33,078 nt of DNA from NCBI RefSeq assembly GCF_028689785.1, contig NZ_JAQVCN010000054.1, forward strand, positions 1 through 33,078, given 5' to 3'. Within the stretch, counting starts at the first letter, position 1, and each line of letters opens with the position of its first letter. Shown one piece after another: positions 31,671-33,078 of the stretch. A program made the translations under genes and the position numbers. Source of the stretch: Zoogloea sp. Its GTDB lineage: Bacteria; Pseudomonadota; Gammaproteobacteria; Burkholderiales; Rhodocyclaceae. The notes under the pieces are model-generated. The model worked only from the letters and a program-made list of their open reading frames with translations. It was not told the DNA's origin and did not search any database.

Positions 31671-32813
31671 ATGCCCGGTTTCACCTTGCCGTCCATGCCC
31701 AGACAAACAACAAGAATGCCCGCCGTCGATGCGCTGAAGGCCTTTGCCTGCCTGGCCGTCGTCATGCACCATCTGGCCTTTTACGGCCCCATGAGTGACG
31801 TTGCCAAACCGTTGATGCCAACACTGGTGCGGTGGCTAGATGAATACGCCCGGATGGCCGTACAGGTTTTCCTCGTCGTGTCCGGCTTTCTGTTCGCCGC
31901 CAAATTTGCCCCGGCCGGGCAGCCGGTGAAGCTATCACCGCTCCCCGTGCTGCTCCAGCGCTACATCCGCCTGGTGGTGCCCTACTCCGCCGCGCTGCTG
32001 TTGGCGGTGGCCTGCTCTGCAGTGGCCGGCGTATGGATGGAGCACCGCTCCATCTCCGCGGCGCCAGACCTGGGGCAGTTGCTGTCCCACGTACTGCTGC
32101 TCCACGATCTGCTGGACCAGGAGGCCCTGTCCGCCGGGGTGTGGTATGTGGCCATCGACTTCCAGCTCTTCACTGTGGCTGTGCTTCTGCTGTGGCTGCC
32201 CTCACGCCTCACCGCACGGCAACCGGAGCTGGCCATCGTTGCCCCTCTGCTGATCGGCCTGCTGACCCTGGCATCCCTGTTCGGCTTCAACCGCGACGCC
32301 TTCTGGGACGAGACCGCCCTCTACTTCTTCGGCGCCTTCGGCCTGGGCATCCTGGCCTGGTGGGCAAGCAGCCAGCCCCGCGCCGGACGCTGGCTGGCCC
32401 TGCTGACCGCCCTGGCCGTGGCCGCGCTGGTGGTGGATTTCCGGGCGCGCATCGCGCTTGCCACGGGGGTCATGCTGTTTCTCGGCCTGGCGCGCCAGCA
32501 CGGCTTTCTGCACAGCCTGCCGGTGCCCGCGGCGGTGAGCCACCTGAGCCGGATCTCCTACTCGGTGTTCCTGGTGCACTTCCCCATCTGCCTGCTGGTG
32601 AACATGCTGGTCAGCGTGAGCTTCCCGGCCAACCCGGTGATCAACGCCATGGGCATGGTGCTGGCGGTGGTGGTGAGCGTTATCGGCGGGCATCAGTTTC
32701 ACTACCGGGTGGAGAGCTACCCCTTCCGCACCCGCACCCGGCTGCTGTTCCCGGCAGGTGTGGTGGCCGGGGGCTGGCTGACGGCACTGGCGGCCGCCAG
32801 CCTGGCCGGCTGA
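31671..32813 (+). CDS. Acyltransferase 3 family integral membrane protein (OafA/OatA-like)
   Basis: The protein has up to 380 residues and about ten hydrophobic helices. The family start is AVDALKAFACLAVVMHHLAF, with the conserved His pair region, followed by EYARMAVQVFLVVSGFLFA, LLQRYIRLVVPYSAALLLAV and later SRISYSVFLVHFPICLLVNM. These enzymes transfer acyl groups to sugars of cell-surface polymers; the acceptor here is unknown. The start is uncertain: ATGs at 31671, 31695 and 31716 all precede the family core and none has a good ribosome binding site. A further ATG at 31614 would place the hairpin inside the gene and is less likely. It appears monocistronic. Confidence 0.83.
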   Translation: MPGFTLPSMPRQTTRMPAVDALKAFACLAVVMHHLAFYGPMSDVAKPLMPTLVRWLDEYARMAVQVFLVVSGFLFAAKFAPAGQPVKLSPLPVLLQRYIRLVVPYSAALLLAVACSAVAGVWMEHRSISAAPDLGQLLSHVLLLHDLLDQEALSAGVWYVAIDFQLFTVAVLLLWLPSRLTARQPELAIVAPLLIGLLTLASLFGFNRDAFWDETALYFFGAFGLGILAWWASSQPRAGRWLALLTALAVAALVVDFRARIALATGVMLFLGLARQHGFLHSLPVPAAVSHLSRISYSVFLVHFPICLLVNMLVSVSFPANPVINAMGMVLAVVVSVIGGHQFHYRVESYPFRTRTRLLFPAGVVAGGWLTALAAASLAG

Positions 32814-32889
32814 AAGGGCTTCAAAGCGATACAGAGGGTGGCTGCGGTCGCCCTTTTTGCGCCTGTGGCTTGGGTAGCTGGAGATGAGC

Positions 32890-32957
32890 GTGGGGTCGAA
32901 TTCATTCGACCTCCGCCGGCTGAATCAACGGCCAGCCCTTGCTCGGAGTCCGAGGTC
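32890..32957 (+). repeat. REP-like palindrome pair interrupted by the right IS
   Basis: GTGGGGTCGAATTCATTCG (32890 onward, core palindrome 32894-32911) is followed 62 bases later by GAGGTC (32952-32957), where the IS begins. The spacer sequence differs from that of the left copy and of 19188-19274, but the spacing and orientation are the same. Confidence 0.75.
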
Positions 32958-33078
32958 AATGAGATGGACTCCTCCCTCCTTCAACGGCTTCGATGAGCCA
33001 GACTGGGAAGTGTCACCCCCCGGTCAATCAGAAAGAAGGAGTCCGTCATGAAGATTACGCGCATTGGCCTTGATCTGG
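32952..33078 (+). mobile_element. IS110-family insertion sequence, 5' end (right copy, partial)
   Basis: This is the inverted counterpart of the left element, 126 of 127 bases identical to 109-235. It includes the leader and the first ten codons of the transposase and runs off the right edge. GGACTCCT (32966-32973) and AGGAGTCC (33037-33044) in the leader are complementary, the second overlapping the transposase ribosome binding site. Confidence 0.85.
33048..33078 (+). CDS. IS110-family transposase, first ten codons
   Basis: ATG at 33048 follows AAGGAG and encodes MKITRIGLDL, identical to the left copy. Only the extreme N-terminus lies in the window. The one base difference between the copies (GCG-A-GT against GCG-C-GT) is silent (Arg). 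Confidence 0.8.
   Translation, partial: MKITRIGLDL

Noticed and set aside
1-33078. A 33-kb composite transposon bounded by the two inverted IS copies
   Set aside because: IS110-family elements are not known to move DNA between two copies as composite transposons, and the content includes ordinary chromosomal genes such as dinB, tpx, dps and alkB. The copies more likely mark separate insertions in REP-like sites.

Overview
The window is high-GC, densely coded DNA with short intergenic gaps and strong AGGAG-type ribosome binding sites. It suggests a Gram-negative proteobacterium, most likely a betaproteobacterium. This rests on its DinB, OvoA, Tpx, YceI/cytochrome b561 and LysR proteins and on the base composition; it is an inference from gene content, not a database placement. 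No rRNA, tRNA or CRISPR array was seen. No stretch longer than about 300 bases lacks a gene.

Layout. Both edges carry the start of the same IS110-family transposase, pointing outward as inverted copies (1-235 and 32952-33078). Each sits at the same place inside a REP-like palindrome pair; an uninterrupted copy of that pair survives at 19188-19274. From left to right: a frameshifted halohydrin-dehalogenase-like gene (346-1028, -); a Pro/Ala-rich lipoprotein with a BamE-like end; dinB followed by ovoA (ovothiol synthase); a two-gene operon of TPR proteins with trypsin-like N-termini, one with an intact catalytic triad and one with all three residues replaced; a LysR regulator divergent from a GST and a PNPOx-like flavoprotein; dps and a ZIP transporter with a small membrane protein, which share a promoter element; alkB; and a five-gene operon of YciI/DGPF, VOC and DUF1428 proteins ending in an ECF42-type sigma factor. 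Then come a parvulin PPIase, a REP pair, a bidirectional terminator and tpx.

The most interesting block is 20079-26913, a tightly packed four-gene operon: a DUF4062 protein with a degenerate P-loop, a MoxR AAA+ ATPase, a CoxE-like VWA protein and a 1131-residue protein with two deoxyribosyltransferase-like domains, a TIR domain and a CHAT domain. It has the logic of the VWA-MoxR conflict (defence) systems predicted by comparative genomics. Its TIR domain looks active, while the CHAT domain keeps its Cys but has Asn where the catalytic His is expected.

The right part holds a LysR regulator divergent from an NmrA-type quinone reductase and a DODA-type dioxygenase, then cytochrome b561 with two YceI proteins, then an acyltransferase-3 membrane protein. 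Many of the genes (ovoA, dps, tpx, GST, alkB, quinone reductase, b561/YceI) relate to redox or alkylation stress, but only the dps/ZIP pair shows a shared regulatory sequence.
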